Below, in pieces: positions 14,930 through 23,532 of a stretch of 24,809 nt of DNA. The stretch's first letter is position 1. Every line of letters starts with the position of its first letter. Source of the stretch: G963674505 sp964575975 (lineage in GTDB: Bacteria > Desulfobacterota > Desulfobacteria > Desulfobacterales > SKZT01); assembly GCA_964575975.1 (NCBI GenBank), contig CAZNTU010000074.1:1-24809 (forward strand), written 5' to 3'. A program made the position numbers and the translations under genes. The notes below the pieces were generated by a model, which saw only the letters and a list, made by a program, of their open reading frames with translations, searched no databases and was not told where the DNA came from.

Positions 14930-17092
14930 TCACCCGCACTTGGAATACCCGCAAGAACGACAGACAAGACAACCCTCCTCGTGGACCAGCGGTCCGCCGC
15001 ACTCTGGACAGCCCCCCATGGCCGACTGTCTTTCGACGAAAGTTTCGCCTGCGACGCTTTTCAATACCTGAGCGATCGCATCGTGACACGAATGCACTAT
15101 CCTGCCGCTATCCCAGGCCGGCGAAGGACATCTGATTCCGACCAGCTGCTTTACCACCGCGTCTATGGTAACGCCGGAGCGAAGCGCCAGCGATATCAAT
15201 CGTCCAACTGATTCGATCTGCGAGGACGCGCAACCGCCGGTCTTTCCCATTTTTCCGAAAACTTCGCAAATGCCGCTGTCGTCCGAGTTGATCGTGACGT
15301 AAAGATTGCCGCATCCGGTTCGGATTCTTTCCGTAAAACCGAAGGTCTTCTGGGGCCGCGGACGGGGACCGATCCTTTCGACCTCGGCCTTCGGCGTTCC
15401 CGCCTCCAAGACTTGGTCGCGCCTGCTTCCGTCGCGATATATGGTCAGCCCTTTGCACCCGAGCTTGTAAGCCAACAGATAGGCCGATCCGACATCCTTC
15501 CGAGTGGCGGTCGAGGAAAAATTAATGGTCTTCGACACGGCGTTGTCCGTGGATTTCTGAAACGCGGCCTGGATTCGAATGTGCCGCTCGGGGCTTATAT
15601 CGTGAGAGGTTTTGAAAATCTCGCGAATTTCGGCGGGTATGGCATCCATGTCCTTGACCGATCCGGTTTTCGCGATTTCTTTGGCAAGCTCGTCCGTGTA
15701 GAAGCCGTGTTCGCGGGCCATTTCGAGAAACAGGGGGTGAATTTCAAATAGTTTTTCGCCCTCCAGGATACGGCGGACATGGGCAACGGCGAAAATGGGT
15801 TCGATGCCGCTGGAAACCCCGGCAATAAGGCTGATGCTTCCCGTGGGAGCGACGGTGGTCGTGGTGGCGTTCCGCATGTGGGGCGTGGAGGGACTGTCGA
15901 AGACGCTTCCTTTGTAAGCCTCGAAATTTCCCCTGGTCCGGCCGAGTTCCTCGGACGCCGCGCGGGCCTGCTCCCGAACAAAGGACATGACGCGTTCCGC
16001 TTGCCGGACGGCCTCTTCCGAGTCGTAGGCGACATGCATTTTGATCAGCATGTCGGCGAAACCCATGACTCCCAGTCCGATTTTCCGGGTCTTTTTGCTC
16101 GTCCGTTCGATGATTTCCAGCGGATATTTGTTTATTTCGACCACGTTGTCCAAAAAATGAACTGCCGCGCGTACGGTTTTCTTCAGCCTTTCGCAGTCGA
16201 TTTTTCCATCCCGTGTCATTCGCGCAAGATTGATCGAGCCCAAAGTGCAGGATTCGTGCGCAAGGAGAGGTTGCTCCCCGCAAGGATTGGTGGATTCAAT
16301 GTTTCCCAACAGGGGGGTGGGATTGTCCTCGTTCATCCGGTCGATGAATATGACGCCCGGTTCTCCGGTTCGCCAGGCCGAATCCACGATCATGTCGAAA
16401 ATCTTGGCGGCCGAGGCCGAAGCGTTTTTTTGTCCCGTTCTCGGATTGATCAGGTCGTAGTCCTCTCCTTTTTCCAGGGCGTCCATGAATCGTTTTGTCA
16501 AAGCGACGGATATATTGAAATTGTTCAATCGGGAGAGGTCGTTCTTGACGTTCACGAACGCCTCGATATCGGGATGGTCCACATGGAGAATGGCCATGTT
16601 GGCTCCGCGACGGGCCGCGCCCTGCTTTACCGTCTCCGTGGCGGCGTCGTAGACGACCATGAAGGATACGGGCCCGCTGGATACGCCCGCCGTGGACAGA
16701 ACGACGTCGTTGGCAGGACGAATCCTCGAAAACGAAAAACCCGTGCCTCCGCCGCTTTTATGAATCATCGCGGCGTGTTTCAGAGTGTCGAATATGCCCT
16801 CCATGGAATCTTCGATGGGAAGCACGAAGCACGCGGCAAGTTGCCCCAACTCGTTTCCGGCGTTGATCAGCGTCGGGGAGTTTGGAAGAAACCACAATGC
16901 GGACATGATTTTCAGAAACTTTTCGCTCGTCTTTTTTATGTCCGCAGAGGGATCGAAAAGCCGGTCGGCTCCCGCAACCGCGCGAGCCACCCGCTCGAGC
17001 ATTTGTTCCGGGGTTTCCAAGACCCTCCCCTCGGGGTCCTTCTTTAAATAGCGTTTTTTTAAAACTAACTTCGCGTTATCGGAAAAGGTCAT
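14930..17092 (-). CDS. nrdJ: Adenosylcobalamin-dependent (class II) ribonucleotide reductase
   Basis: NrdJ reduces ribonucleotides to deoxyribonucleotides with a B12-generated thiyl radical and works with or without oxygen. The product is 720 aa from ATG 17092. Active-site residues are visible: C88 in LAACFVLP (redox), N269, C271 and E273 in ESTNPCGEQPL (radical cysteine and partners) and C282 in HESCTLGSINLARM (redox partner). Substrate and loop motifs include SGGGTGFSFSRIRP and APTGSISLIAG. After the barrel comes a TSCPAT-type segment (about 580-680) and a cysteine-rich tail (CPECGG and CLVCRSCGYSKC) that probably re-reduces the active site. The TTG at 17113 gives a 7-residue longer form. 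It starts 24 bases after the LysR stop, so the two are probably co-transcribed. Confidence 0.96.
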   Translation of the reverse strand: MTFSDNAKLVLKKRYLKKDPEGRVLETPEQMLERVARAVAGADRLFDPSADIKKTSEKFLKIMSALWFLPNSPTLINAGNELGQLAACFVLPIEDSMEGIFDTLKHAAMIHKSGGGTGFSFSRIRPANDVVLSTAGVSSGPVSFMVVYDAATETVKQGAARRGANMAILHVDHPDIEAFVNVKNDLSRLNNFNISVALTKRFMDALEKGEDYDLINPRTGQKNASASAAKIFDMIVDSAWRTGEPGVIFIDRMNEDNPTPLLGNIESTNPCGEQPLLAHESCTLGSINLARMTRDGKIDCERLKKTVRAAVHFLDNVVEINKYPLEIIERTSKKTRKIGLGVMGFADMLIKMHVAYDSEEAVRQAERVMSFVREQARAASEELGRTRGNFEAYKGSVFDSPSTPHMRNATTTTVAPTGSISLIAGVSSGIEPIFAVAHVRRILEGEKLFEIHPLFLEMAREHGFYTDELAKEIAKTGSVKDMDAIPAEIREIFKTSHDISPERHIRIQAAFQKSTDNAVSKTINFSSTATRKDVGSAYLLAYKLGCKGLTIYRDGSRRDQVLEAGTPKAEVERIGPRPRPQKTFGFTERIRTGCGNLYVTINSDDSGICEVFGKMGKTGGCASSQIESVGRLISLALRSGVTIDAVVKQLVGIRCPSPAWDSGRIVHSCHDAIAQVLKSVAGETFVERQSAMGGCPECGGPLVHEEGCLVCRSCGYSKCG

Positions 17093-17116
17093 GTCATATG
17101 CTTTTCGAATCAAGGT

Positions 17117-18040
17117 CTATATGTTTTCCGGCAATCCGAGCGTGAAACCGTTGCATTTTTCCTTTAAAAACTGGATAAAAACCCGGCCGATGGGCGATTT
17201 GCCCCGATATTTGTGAAAGGAAAGATAAAAATTGCGGCTTAAGTCGAGGCCCTCCACGGCAAGCGCCTTGAGGGTCCCTCGGTTGAGTTCCTCCGCGACG
17301 GCCACGGGGGACAATATCGAAACTCCGACACCGCCCTTTATGCCTTGAATGACCGCCTCGGTACCGCCCATCTCGGAAACGATATTCAGATCGTCCAGGT
17401 CTAATCCCTTTTCCTCCAAGCTTTGCCGTATAGAGGACAGCGTTCCCGATCCGGGTTCCCGTGATATAAAAGGCTCTTTGAAGAGCATTTTCGGCTCTAT
17501 CCGTTTTTTGTCCGCCCACTTGTGATCGGAGGGAACCACGAGACGAAGTTCGTCGTCGAGCAATTTTTCCTGCACGACCCTTCTGTCGCCGGAAACGGCT
17601 CCCACCACGCCGACCTCCAGCGATCCCTCGACGATTCGGCCTATGATTTCCTCCGTGTCGCCGTTCAAGAGAGATACGGTTACATCAGGGTATTCCTGCA
17701 TGAACGTCCCGATCATTTTCGGAAGAATATAAACTCCGGGGATCGTGCTGCCCCCGACGACGAGTTTTCCCTTGACCTTTCCATGGAAATCGGCCAGAGC
17801 AGCCTCGGCTTCGTCCCGCAAGGCGAGCAGGCGTTTCGCGTATTTGTACAGAATTTCTCCGGCTTTGGTGGGAACCGCCTCTTTCGCCAAACGATCTACG
17901 AGACGGCAATCGAAATGATCCTCCAGGTCCTTGATGTGGCTGCTGACTGTCGGTTGCGAAAGATGCACCGTTTTGCCGGCGGAGGAAAAACTTTTAAGCT
18001 CCACCACTTTGCAAAATATGTTCAGTTGCCAAAGATCCAT
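17117..18040 (-). CDS. LysR-family transcriptional regulator, CysB-like
   Basis: This is a 307 aa LysR-type regulator. The winged helix-turn-helix fills residues 1-60 (MDLWQLNIFCKVVELKSFS, then HLSQPTVSSHIKDLE). A periplasmic-binding-protein-like effector domain follows, starting near GKLVVGGSTIPGVYILP and containing FISREPGSGT and MGGTEAVIQGIKGGVGVSIL. From memory it resembles the LysR group annotated as selenium-metabolism-associated in deltaproteobacteria, and more distantly CysB; this was not checked. I chose ATG 18040 with GGTGAT just upstream; GTG 18049 is the alternative. Genes before and after are coaD (45 bases upstream) and nrdJ (24 bases downstream). It could regulate itself and nrdJ, which is inference. 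Confidence 0.9.
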   Translation of the reverse strand: MDLWQLNIFCKVVELKSFSSAGKTVHLSQPTVSSHIKDLEDHFDCRLVDRLAKEAVPTKAGEILYKYAKRLLALRDEAEAALADFHGKVKGKLVVGGSTIPGVYILPKMIGTFMQEYPDVTVSLLNGDTEEIIGRIVEGSLEVGVVGAVSGDRRVVQEKLLDDELRLVVPSDHKWADKKRIEPKMLFKEPFISREPGSGTLSSIRQSLEEKGLDLDDLNIVSEMGGTEAVIQGIKGGVGVSILSPVAVAEELNRGTLKALAVEGLDLSRNFYLSFHKYRGKSPIGRVFIQFLKEKCNGFTLGLPENI

Positions 18041-18042
18041 TG

Positions 18043-18055
18043 ATATCACCGATAT
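18043..18055. promoter_or_regulatory. Inverted repeat at the lysR start, possible autoregulatory site
   Basis: A perfect inverted repeat ATATC-ACC-GATAT lies immediately before the lysR ATG and includes a T-N11-A pattern typical of LysR-type binding sites. It overlaps the lysR ribosome-binding site, so binding would block expression. The match is short and could be chance in an AT-rich gap. Confidence 0.25.
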
Positions 18056-18085
18056 ATTGCCGATCGTGAAATTTCGAATTGTCTT

Positions 18086-18577
18086 TTACAGATATCCGAA
18101 TTTTTGTTTCAGTCTCAGGTTGACTTCCTTGGGGACCATGCTGGTGACGTCCCCTCCGAAGCGCGCGGCTTCCTTGATTATGGACGAACTGGTGAAAATC
18201 CATCGGAATCCGGTCATCAGGAACACCGTCTGGACGTCCCGGTTCAGCCGACGGTTCATCAAGGCGAGCTGAAACTCGTATTCGAAATCCGATACCGCCC
18301 GCATGCCTCTCAGAATAGCGTTGGCGTTTCGCTGGGCCGCGTAATCGACCAACAGCCCGTTGAAATAGTCCACCTCCGTATTGGGAATGTCCTTGAGACT
18401 GTGCTGCAGCATTTCGATTCGTTCTTCGACGCTGAACAAGGCCTGCGACTGTTTCGCCGGATTGATCAATATGGCGACAATCACCTTGTCGAAAAGCTTC
18501 AGACCTCTTTCTATGATATCCAAGTGACCGTTTGTTACCGGGTCGAAAGATCCGGGATAAATTGCCGCGCTGTTCAT
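18086..18577 (-). CDS. coaD: Phosphopantetheine adenylyltransferase
   Basis: CoaD joins AMP from ATP to 4'-phosphopantetheine, the penultimate step of coenzyme A synthesis. The 163 aa product is standard length, with the nucleotidyltransferase signature YPGSFDPVTNGH (histidine 18), ILRGMRAVSDFEYEFQLALMNR, and the SSSIIKE segment that replaces ISSTxxR in this family. It starts four bases after the rsmD stop, the common rsmD-coaD pair, and is probably translated from the same message. Confidence 0.97.
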   Translation of the reverse strand: MNSAAIYPGSFDPVTNGHLDIIERGLKLFDKVIVAILINPAKQSQALFSVEERIEMLQHSLKDIPNTEVDYFNGLLVDYAAQRNANAILRGMRAVSDFEYEFQLALMNRRLNRDVQTVFLMTGFRWIFTSSSIIKEAARFGGDVTSMVPKEVNLRLKQKFGYL

Positions 18578-18581
18578 AAAT

Positions 18582-19190
18582 TTACGTTCTTTCCCTTTTT
18601 ATTTCAAGATTGGCAAGATCGTGACTCAAACGATCTCGTCCCCTTAGCACGAATCTGAAAAAAGAAACAATGGTTTTTCCGTATCGGCGTCGGTCGGCGA
18701 GTTTGAAACTTTCAAAATTGTCTCCAAAAGGTTCGCCGAGGGAATGTTCCGCGACGATCAAGGCGTCGTTTGCCAAGCAGCCTCTTTTTTCAAGGTTCAA
18801 AAGAGCGGACACTACCGCTCCCATATTGTAGGGAGGGTCCAAGAAAACGAGGTCGAAAGCGAACTGATCGAGACAATTCAAATTTTTCAAAGCGTCGCGC
18901 CTGAATATTTTTCCGCGGTTTTCCAGAGAGCAGACCCGAAGGTTTTCGGCGATCGCGGCAACGGCCCCGGGGAAAATATCGACGAATACAGCGAATTCCG
19001 CTCCGCGGCTTAGCGCCTCGATGCCCAGCGCGCCGGTTCCCGCGAAAAGGTCTATAACCGTCGATCCCTTTATTTCGGACGAAACGATGTTGAATATCGA
19101 TTCCCGATGCTTGTCCGCAGTGGGCCGGACCCGCGAGCCCTTCACGGAAACCAGTCGTCTTCCTCCGCAATATCCCCCGATTATTCTCAA
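18582..19190 (-). CDS. rsmD: 16S rRNA (guanine-966-N2)-methyltransferase RsmD
   Basis: RsmD methylates G966 of 16S rRNA in the assembled small subunit. The 202 aa protein starts MRIIGG, then RPTADKHRESIFNI, the AdoMet loop DLFAGTGALGIEALSRGA and the catalytic motif LDPPY. The start codon is TTG at 19190, fixed by the family N-terminus; AAGG lies about ten bases upstream. It is 13 bases after the response-regulator stop and four bases before coaD, so it is embedded in the long minus-strand series. Confidence 0.95.
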   Translation of the reverse strand: MRIIGGYCGGRRLVSVKGSRVRPTADKHRESIFNIVSSEIKGSTVIDLFAGTGALGIEALSRGAEFAVFVDIFPGAVAAIAENLRVCSLENRGKIFRRDALKNLNCLDQFAFDLVFLDPPYNMGAVVSALLNLEKRGCLANDALIVAEHSLGEPFGDNFESFKLADRRRYGKTIVSFFRFVLRGRDRLSHDLANLEIKRERT

Positions 19191-19203
19191 TTTTTAGAAA
19201 CCT

Positions 19204-20562
19204 TTATTTGGATCGCCTTTTTTGCCACTTGCGAATATAGCTTTTCTGGGTTCCTATCGCCTCGGCGGCCTTCTCGACGTCGTTCCCGAACTCGGCCAGC
19301 TTTCGACGGATAAATTCGCCTTCGAATGCTTCCAGCGCCTCTTTGAGAGAGCTTTTTTCGAACAATTTTTTCCATGATACGGATTCGACGTTCGAATGGG
19401 AAGGCCGATAGATTTCGGGAAGGTCCTTCTCGTCGATGACCTCGCCGGGAACCATTAAAGTAAGGCGTTCGACGAGATTTTTCAATTCCCGGACATTGCC
19501 TGGCCAAGGGTATTCCCCAAGAAGGTCCAAGGCGGCCCCAGTGATTTTTTTTCTAAGGCGTCTGCTTTTTCGCGCGTATTCGTCCAGAAAGGTTTCCACC
19601 AGAACAGGCAAATCCTCCTTCCGTTCCTTCAGGGAGGGGACTCTGAGGGGTACCACGTTCAGCCTGTAATAGAGTTCCTCGCGGAAATTGCCTTTCTCGA
19701 TTTCCTCCTCCAAATTTTTGTTTGTCGCGGCGATCACGCGGACATCCACCGCGATGATCCGTTCCGAGCCAAGTCTCTGGAATTGTTTTTCCTGAAGCAC
19801 CCGGAGGATTTTTGCTTGCGTCTTCAGGTTCATGTCGCCTATTTCGTCCAGAAAAAGGGTTCCTTGGTGGGCCAATTCGAATTTTCCCCGCTTTTTGGAC
19901 TTGACGCCGGAAAAGGCGTCCTTTTCATGCCCGAAAAGCTCGCTTTCTATGTGTTCTTCGGGAATAACGGCGCAACTGACGTCGATGAGGGGGCGTTCCG
20001 CGCGCGTGCTGAGCTGGTGTATGTTTCTTGCCACCAGCTCCTTGCCCGAGCCGTTTTCTCCGGTGATCAAAATCCATGTATCCGAAGGCGCGACCGCGAC
20101 TATTTGCTTTTTCAGTTCCCGCACCGGCGGACTGTTACCGGTAATCGCGTGCTTTTCAATGGTTTTCCTTCGAAGGTACTTGTTTTCCTCCTCCAGGCGT
20201 CTGAAATTCAAGGCGTTGTTGATTCCCAGAATGACTTTGTCTATGGAAAGCGGTTTTTCGAACAAGTCGAAGGCTCCTAGCTTTGTGGCTTGCACGGCGG
20301 TTTCGATAGTGCCGTGTCCTGTGACGATAATCACCTGGATGTTGGGGTTGTCCTTTTTAATTTGCTTCAAGGTTTCGATGCCGTCGATTCCAGACATCCA
20401 GATATCCAAAAGTACTAGATCCGGCGATTCCTCCTCCACGATTTTCATCGCTTCGTAGCCGTTTTGAGCGGTGATTATCTCGAACCCTTCGTCGGACAAA
20501 AGGCCGCCCAAGGATTGAAGTATGGAAGGTTCGTCGTCGACAATCAATATCGATGGAAACAT
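19204..20562 (-). CDS. Sigma-54-dependent response regulator, NtrX-like
   Basis: This 452 aa regulator has three parts. The receiver domain (1-120) has D9/D10, phospho-acceptor D53 and K103. The AAA+ domain (about 140-375) has Walker A GENGSGKE at 168-175, Walker B GTLFLDE at 234-240, and RLNVVPLRVPSLKER and PWPGNVRELKNLVERL. A C-terminal DNA-binding helix (about 405-452) ends in arginines and lysines. The sigma-54 contact loop reads DAFSGV (215-220) instead of GAFTGA, so sigma-54 activation may be altered. The NtrY-type kinase gene lies 21 bases upstream and is the obvious partner. GGAG lies before ATG 20562. Target genes are unknown; the NtrX name rests on the kinase partner and overall layout. 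Confidence 0.9.
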   Translation of the reverse strand: MFPSILIVDDEPSILQSLGGLLSDEGFEIITAQNGYEAMKIVEEESPDLVLLDIWMSGIDGIETLKQIKKDNPNIQVIIVTGHGTIETAVQATKLGAFDLFEKPLSIDKVILGINNALNFRRLEEENKYLRRKTIEKHAITGNSPPVRELKKQIVAVAPSDTWILITGENGSGKELVARNIHQLSTRAERPLIDVSCAVIPEEHIESELFGHEKDAFSGVKSKKRGKFELAHQGTLFLDEIGDMNLKTQAKILRVLQEKQFQRLGSERIIAVDVRVIAATNKNLEEEIEKGNFREELYYRLNVVPLRVPSLKERKEDLPVLVETFLDEYARKSRRLRKKITGAALDLLGEYPWPGNVRELKNLVERLTLMVPGEVIDEKDLPEIYRPSHSNVESVSWKKLFEKSSLKEALEAFEGEFIRRKLAEFGNDVEKAAEAIGTQKSYIRKWQKRRSK

Positions 20563-20583
20563 GATGATTTTCTCCGTAAAGGT

Positions 20584-22830
20584 TTAAGCGGCCTCGACAG
20601 GCAGTTCGATAACGAATTTGGCCCCGCAGGGCGAATTGTTCCGTACGCCGACGACTCCGTTGTGATCGGCGACTATGGAACTGACGATCGTCAATCCCAA
20701 GCCCATGCCGGACTTCTTGGTCGAAAAATTAGGTTCGAAAAGCCGGGCCTTGAAAAGGTCGGAAATTCCCGCGCCGTCGTCGGCCACCTCTATTCGAACG
20801 CGCTTGGCCGAAGGGTTGTGGCTTGCGGAAACCCAAATGTGACCGTTTTCCCGAATGGCCGAGATCGCGTTGTCGACGAGATTGATCAAGGCCTGTTTCA
20901 TGTGCTGGGCGTCGAGGTTTAGAATCGGAAGGTCTTCTTCGATTTTCGAGACGAATTCGACGTTTTCGTAGCCGTCCTTGTAAAGCGCAAGCGTTTCCTC
21001 TATGATCGGGGCCAGTCGGGTCGGCTTTGGATTGGACGTCGGAAATTTGGCGAACGAGGAAAACTCGTTCACCAAGTTGCGAATCTGGGTGGCCTGCTCG
21101 ATGATCAGCCTCGTGCATTCCTCGAACACGGGGTTTCCGAGCTGCTCTGGATATTTTCTTCGAAGCCTCTGGGCCGAAAGGGTGATAGGCGTCAAAGGAT
21201 TTTTCACCTCGTGGGCGATTCTTCGGGCCACCTCCCGCCACGCCGCCATGCGCTGGGCCCTCTCCAGTTCGGTAAGATCGTCGAAAACCATCACGTAGCC
21301 TATCCGGCTCGCGGCTTCGTCGTTCAACGCGTTGATGTTCACCAAGAAGGTTTTCGGTTTGCCGTCGATCGCTATCCTAAGAGTGGATTCCACTTTGTTG
21401 CTTCTGGAGGCGCTCAAATCCTCGAGAATTTGCTTGGCGATGTTCATGTCCCGCCCTTTGAGCAGTCTCTTGAAACTTCTGTTCAAAAGCTCTTCGGCAT
21501 CGATATGGAGCATTTTTTCCGCAGACTTGTTTATCGACGTGATCGTCCCTCCGGCATCGGTCGTTATGACGCCGGCGGAGACATTTTTCAAAACGATCTC
21601 CATGAACCTGCGGCGCTTTTCGATCTCCTCGTTTCTGTCCCTCAGCATCTTCGCGGACAATTCCAGTTGCTCCCTGCCGATTCGCAAATCCTTGGTCATC
21701 CTGTTGAAGGAATCCACCAACGCTCCGATTTCGTCGTCGGCGACCATGTCGATTTCCACGTCCAAATCCCCGCCTGCCACTCGCTTCGTTCCCTCGGCAA
21801 GACCCATGATGGGAATGCTGATGGTTTTGGCCAAGTACAGCCCGAACCAGACCGCGCAAAACACGACCAGCAAGGCCACAATGGAAAGGGTGATATAATA
21901 GGTGACCTGGACCGGTCTTTTTAGCAATTTGATTTGCTGATACTCCTGAAAGCCGTCGGAGATGCTTTGCAAGTCCCCGGCCAAAGCAGGGGGTATAAGC
22001 ACGCTTAAGACCAGAAAAGCCTCGGCTTTGTCGCGCGGAGCGTCGAAAGGGGCCGAACCGATCGTCCTGAAAAGCTCGCCCCCTCCTATTTCCTCCGATA
22101 TGCTTCTGATATTTTCAGCTGCCGGCTGTTTTTTCAGGTTGTTCATCGAAACGAGACCGGGCGTCTTTTCTCTGGCTTCGGAATCCACGGCGAACGCGAT
22201 CCTGTCCGAATTGGTCGCGTAAATCTCGACGGCGTGGAGATTGAACGCGCGTTGCACTACTTGGATGTAGTTCGAAAGCTCTTCCATATTTTCCGGCTCG
22301 AGAAGCTTCTTGGTTTCGATCTGATAGGAGATTCGCTCCATGAAAAAACGGTTGTTTTCCTCCAGGTGCGTGTAGAGCAGGCGTCCGACTTTCAGGGAAT
22401 TTTCCAGAGCCTGTTCCACCGGGGCGTTGAACCAGAACTCGATGCTGTTGGTGATGAAATTGATGGAAAAAAAGAACAATATAGTGGTCGGAAGAAGGGT
22501 AAGTGCCACGAAGGAAGCCACAAGCCTGGTTCTGAGCTTGGCCCCGGCCAATTTCCGCTTTCGGTCGTACAACATTTTCACGAGATTGCGAAAAACCAGA
22601 TAGATCAGCAAAATCAGCAACAAAAGATTGATGTTGATCAAAACGAACATCAGGATGGTGTTGGAAACCGGAAAATCCGCCCCGAATCTGATCAGCCGGT
22701 TTTCAACGAAAGTGAGGATTGCAACAAGCCCCAGAATGAGGAATATGAGAGAAATTTCGCGTTTTCGGCGTTTTTTGTCCTGCTCCGCGAGTCGGGAAAT
22801 TTCCGGGTTCAATATATGATCGCTTGTCAT
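20584..22830 (-). CDS. Membrane sensor histidine kinase, NtrY-like
   Basis: The 748 aa kinase has membrane segments near 26-46, 58-80, 103-126 and 310-334. Between the third and fourth lies an extracytoplasmic sensing region of about 180 residues. In the cytoplasm follow a HAMP linker (335-390), a PAS domain (about 408-520), the HisKA domain with phospho-accepting H540 in ARRIAHEVKNPLTPI, and the ATPase domain with the N box (N654), DDGAGI and GMGLGL. This order is that of NtrY. The downstream sigma-54 activator is the likely phosphorylation target. The signal sensed is not evident. No good Shine-Dalgarno site is seen before ATG 22830; it starts nine bases after the DUF4390 stop, which suggests coupled translation. 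Confidence 0.93.
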   Translation of the reverse strand: MTSDHILNPEISRLAEQDKKRRKREISLIFLILGLVAILTFVENRLIRFGADFPVSNTILMFVLININLLLLILLIYLVFRNLVKMLYDRKRKLAGAKLRTRLVASFVALTLLPTTILFFFSINFITNSIEFWFNAPVEQALENSLKVGRLLYTHLEENNRFFMERISYQIETKKLLEPENMEELSNYIQVVQRAFNLHAVEIYATNSDRIAFAVDSEAREKTPGLVSMNNLKKQPAAENIRSISEEIGGGELFRTIGSAPFDAPRDKAEAFLVLSVLIPPALAGDLQSISDGFQEYQQIKLLKRPVQVTYYITLSIVALLVVFCAVWFGLYLAKTISIPIMGLAEGTKRVAGGDLDVEIDMVADDEIGALVDSFNRMTKDLRIGREQLELSAKMLRDRNEEIEKRRRFMEIVLKNVSAGVITTDAGGTITSINKSAEKMLHIDAEELLNRSFKRLLKGRDMNIAKQILEDLSASRSNKVESTLRIAIDGKPKTFLVNINALNDEAASRIGYVMVFDDLTELERAQRMAAWREVARRIAHEVKNPLTPITLSAQRLRRKYPEQLGNPVFEECTRLIIEQATQIRNLVNEFSSFAKFPTSNPKPTRLAPIIEETLALYKDGYENVEFVSKIEEDLPILNLDAQHMKQALINLVDNAISAIRENGHIWVSASHNPSAKRVRIEVADDGAGISDLFKARLFEPNFSTKKSGMGLGLTIVSSIVADHNGVVGVRNNSPCGAKFVIELPVEAA

Positions 22831-22839
22831 TTTTGAAAG

Positions 22840-23436
22840 TTACAAATAAAAATCGATTGTATGCCAATCGGTTTCAAAATCCCAAAGAGAGGCGAAAAAC
22901 AAGACATAATCGAGATAAAAAGGAAGCCTAATCTTGTCCAACTCCGCCTTGGCTCGAACCTTGTACCGCACGCCCTTTTCTAGTTCGTCGAGCGACGCAA
23001 TTTTGAAGCTGTCGATGTCGGTCATCAATTTTTCCGCCTCGACCAGCGTGTCGATAATAATCGGGTCTTTTTCCCACGAGCGTTTGACAGTAAATTCCTT
23101 CTTCAAGGGATTGTATGTTATCGTATGGGAAATCTCCTTCATGGCTATTTCCCGGTTCATCCAAAAGTGCCGAGTCCTTTCGAGCTTGACGATGAAATGG
23201 AAAGTCGCGGGGACTCCGCTTAGAATCGCTCTTTTCATATTTTCGGTGAAAGCGCCCTCCACTTTCATGAACAACAAAAGATCGTCGCGGGTGTTGGTCA
23301 CCACCATATTGGTCAGTCGAGCCTCCTGGGAAAACACGGATACCGGGGCAAAAAGCATCAGGCAAAACAACAACGCGAACACGACGATGCTTCGGCGGTA
23401 AGTCGTCTGGAAAATCCTCTGGCTTGGAGGCGGCAT
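22840..23436 (-). CDS. DUF4390 family exported protein
   Basis: The 198 aa product has a signal peptide: basic TYRRS, hydrophobic IVVFALLFCLMLFAP and probable cleavage after VFSQ near residue 37. The mature part fits the uncharacterised DUF4390 family, which commonly precedes NtrY-type kinases in deltaproteobacteria and betaproteobacteria; this family call is from memory. Alternating strands (LLLFMKVEGAFTENMKRAI, FHFIVKLERTRHFW, HTITYNPLKKEFTV) suggest a beta-rich periplasmic domain. Placed directly upstream of the kinase, it may help with signal input, which is inference. An intrinsic terminator ends only 18 bases before the start codon. Confidence 0.85.
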   Translation of the reverse strand: MPPPSQRIFQTTYRRSIVVFALLFCLMLFAPVSVFSQEARLTNMVVTNTRDDLLLFMKVEGAFTENMKRAILSGVPATFHFIVKLERTRHFWMNREIAMKEISHTITYNPLKKEFTVKRSWEKDPIIIDTLVEAEKLMTDIDSFKIASLDELEKGVRYKVRAKAELDKIRLPFYLDYVLFFASLWDFETDWHTIDFYL

Positions 23437-23454
23437 GTATCAATGTTCCCAATG

Positions 23455-23482
23455 AAAAAAACGGTTTTGTTTCAAAGCCGTT
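23455..23482 (-). terminator. Intrinsic terminator between lpxC and the DUF4390 gene
   Basis: On the minus strand AACGG-C-TTTG-AAA-CAAA-A-CCGTT folds into a hairpin (five plus four pairs, one mismatch) and runs straight into seven U (plus-strand A run 23455-23461). It lies about 50 bases after the lpxC stop and should end the lpxC transcript. It lies 18 bases before the DUF4390 start. Confidence 0.65.
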
Positions 23483-23532
23483 ACAATAAGTCGAATCCAC
23501 GAACGAAACACTACTTAATAAACAAAAGCACG

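Noticed and set aside
15779..17047. 422-codon plus-strand ORF opposite nrdJ
   Set aside because: Antisense shadow of a highly conserved gene; no ribosome-binding site or recognisable domain.
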